Of a stretch of DNA of 5,730 nucleotides, positions 4,428 to 5,730 are shown one piece after another (the first letter of the stretch is position 1; each line of letters opens with the position of its first letter). Location: assembly GCA_025934635.1 (NCBI GenBank), contig JAICWX010000457.1, positions 1-5,730 of the forward strand, written 5' to 3'. The position numbers and the translations under genes were made by a program. The notes beneath the pieces were generated by a model that did not search any database, was not told the DNA's origin, and worked only from the letters and a program-made list of their open reading frames with translations. The stretch is from Streptosporangiaceae bacterium (GTDB lineage Bacteria; Actinomycetota; Actinomycetes; Streptosporangiales; Streptosporangiaceae).

Positions 4428-5730
4428 ATGGCGGGATCCGGTGCGCCGTACGCTCACCTGCACGTGCACACCGAGTACTCCATGCTCGACGGAGCCGCCC
4501 GGCTGAAGGACCTGTTCGCCGAGGTCAAGAACCAGGGCATGACGCACGTGGCGATCACGGACCACGGCAACATGTACGGGGCCGCGGAGTTCCACCGGCA
4601 GGCCAAGGACGCGGGGATCACGCCGGTTATCGGCATCGAGGCCTACGTCGCGCCCGAGGCCAGGGGAAACACCACCCGGATCCTGTGGGGCCAGCCGCAC
4701 CAGAAGCGGGACGACGTCTCCGCGAGCGGCGCCTACCTGCACAAGACCCTCTGGGCACGGAACAACGAGGGCCTGCACAACCTGTTCCAGCTCTCGTCCC
4801 GCTCCTACGCCGAGGGCATGCTGGCCAAGTGGCCCCGGATGGACAAGGAGATCCTCGCGCAGCACTCCGGCGGCCTGATGGCCTCCACCGGCTGCCCGTC
4901 GGGTGAGCTGCAGACCAGGCTGCGCCTCGGCCAGGTCGACGAGGCACTCAAAGCCGCCGCCGAGTGGCAGGATATCTTCGGCAAGGAGAACTACTTCCTT
5001 GAGCTGATGGACCACGGCATCGACATCGAGCGCCGGGTCCGCGACGGCCTGACCGAGATCGGCAAGAAGCTCGGCATCCCGCCGGTGGTCACCAATGACT
5101 CGCACTACACCCGTGAGCAGGACGCGGTGTCTCACGACATGCTCCTGTGCATCCAGACCGGGAAGAGCCTGGCGGACACGGACCGGTTCCGGTTCGACGG
5201 GACCGGCTACTTCATCAAGCCCGCCGACCAGATGTACGCCATCGACGGCAGCGACCTGTGGCAGGAAGGCTGCCGCAACAGCCAGCTGCTGATCGCGGAC
5301 CGCGTCGACACCAGCGGCATGTTCGACTTCGTCAACCTGATGCCCAGGTTCCCCATCCCGGAGGGCTTCGACTCCGAGGACCAGCTGTTCCAGGCCGAGG
5401 TGTGGCAGGGCATGGAGCGCCGCTACCCGGACGGGTACGACGACCAGCGCCGCCAGCAGGCCGAGTACGAGATCCAGATCATCTGCCAGATGGGGTTCCC
5501 GGCCTACTTCCTGGTCGTCGCGGACTTCATCATGTGGGCGAAGAACAACGGCGTCGCGGTCGGCCCGGGCCGCGGCTCGGCCGCCGGCTCGATCGTCGCC
5601 TACGCGATGGGCATCACCGACCTCGACCCGCTCACCCACGGGCTCATCTTCGAGCGCTTCCTCAACCCCGAGCGCGTGTCCATGCCCGACATCGACATCG
5701 ACTTCGACGAACGTGGCCGGGCCGATGTGA
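4428..5730 (+). CDS. dnaE: DNA polymerase III alpha subunit, N-terminal 434 codons (runs off the right edge)
   Basis: This is the replicative polymerase subunit that extends DNA within the Pol III holoenzyme. The PHP domain fills about residues 8-290: [13 protein letters not shown] (10-22), [15 protein letters not shown] (42-56), [10 protein letters not shown] (67-76), STGCPSGE (153-160) and [12 protein letters not shown] (221-232). H12, H14, D21, H46, E71, H105, C156, D224 and H226 appear to keep the full metal-ligand set, implying an active proofreading exonuclease as described for mycobacterial DnaE1. The palm follows with [19 protein letters not shown] (357-375), [20 protein letters not shown] (379-398) and [19 protein letters not shown] (408-426), with catalytic aspartates D421 and D423. 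Family members are about 1,150-1,200 residues long, so roughly two thirds of the gene lies beyond the window. The last full codon is 5727-5729; the TGA at 5728-5730 is out of frame. Confidence 0.97.
   Translation, partial: MAGSGAPYAHLHVHTEYSMLDGAARLKDLFAEVKNQGMTHVAITDHGNMYGAAEFHRQAKDAGITPVIGIEAYVAPEARGNTTRILWGQPHQKRDDVSASGAYLHKTLWARNNEGLHNLFQLSSRSYAEGMLAKWPRMDKEILAQHSGGLMASTGCPSGELQTRLRLGQVDEALKAAAEWQDIFGKENYFLELMDHGIDIERRVRDGLTEIGKKLGIPPVVTNDSHYTREQDAVSHDMLLCIQTGKSLADTDRFRFDGTGYFIKPADQMYAIDGSDLWQEGCRNSQLLIADRVDTSGMFDFVNLMPRFPIPEGFDSEDQLFQAEVWQGMERRYPDGYDDQRRQQAEYEIQIICQMGFPAYFLVVADFIMWAKNNGVAVGPGRGSAAGSIVAYAMGITDLDPLTHGLIFERFLNPERVSMPDIDIDFDERGRADV

Noticed and set aside
2819..4429. 536-residue minus-strand open frame opposite the DUF222-HNH gene
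   Set aside because: It mirrors a gene with clear DUF222 and HNH motifs. Its translation is low-complexity (rich in G, A, R, P, V) with no recognisable domain, typical of antisense frames in GC-rich DNA.
4383..5639. 418-residue minus-strand open frame opposite dnaE
   Set aside because: dnaE is unmistakable on the plus strand; the antisense translation has skewed composition and no motif.
5728..5730. TGA at the window end as a dnaE stop
   Set aside because: The dnaE frame reads GTG at 5727-5729, so this TGA is out of frame; the gene continues past the window.

Overview
The window is high-GC DNA, and its codon use and gene content point to an actinomycete. The signs are a Streptomyces-type isoleucyl-tRNA synthetase, a maleylpyruvate isomerase (mycothiol-dependent) family protein, a DUF222/HNH (13E12-type) protein and a DnaE with an apparently intact PHP domain. 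I cannot name the genus. The order lspA, RluA-type pseudouridine synthase, then dnaE a few genes on matches what I recall of chromosomal housekeeping regions in this phylum.

Layout. Positions 1-390 (minus strand) hold the first 130 codons of ileS, running off the left edge. A 40-base gap (391-430) separates it from lspA on the plus strand. Two TANNNT-like -10 elements point away from each other in that gap, each so close to its start codon that both transcripts would be leaderless or nearly so. A 6-base dyad lies between and around them. lspA (431-946) overlaps an RluA-family pseudouridine synthase (943-1872) by ATGA. A maleylpyruvate isomerase-like protein (1878-2702) follows after 5 bases, so these three probably form one transcript. 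A short gap with its own -10-like element leads into a DUF222-HNH endonuclease-like gene (2747-4294). After a 133-base gap (4295-4427) comes dnaE (from 4428), with a strong Shine-Dalgarno sequence, running off the right edge.

Most genes are housekeeping: isoleucine charging, lipoprotein signal peptide removal, RNA pseudouridylation and chromosome replication. The DUF222-HNH gene is the accessory element. It carries the most unusual sequence in the window: two near-identical copies of a palindromic unit (16-base core CGTTTCCGCGGAAACG), exactly 180 bases apart and in the same reading phase. Both encode the peptide GVSAET, in two linker regions of the protein. They look like in-frame copies of a small palindromic repeat rather than chance.

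The other unusual point is the arrangement of ileS. It is divergent from lspA here, whereas these genes are co-directional in the genomes I can recall. The two must share a compact, overlapping bidirectional promoter.
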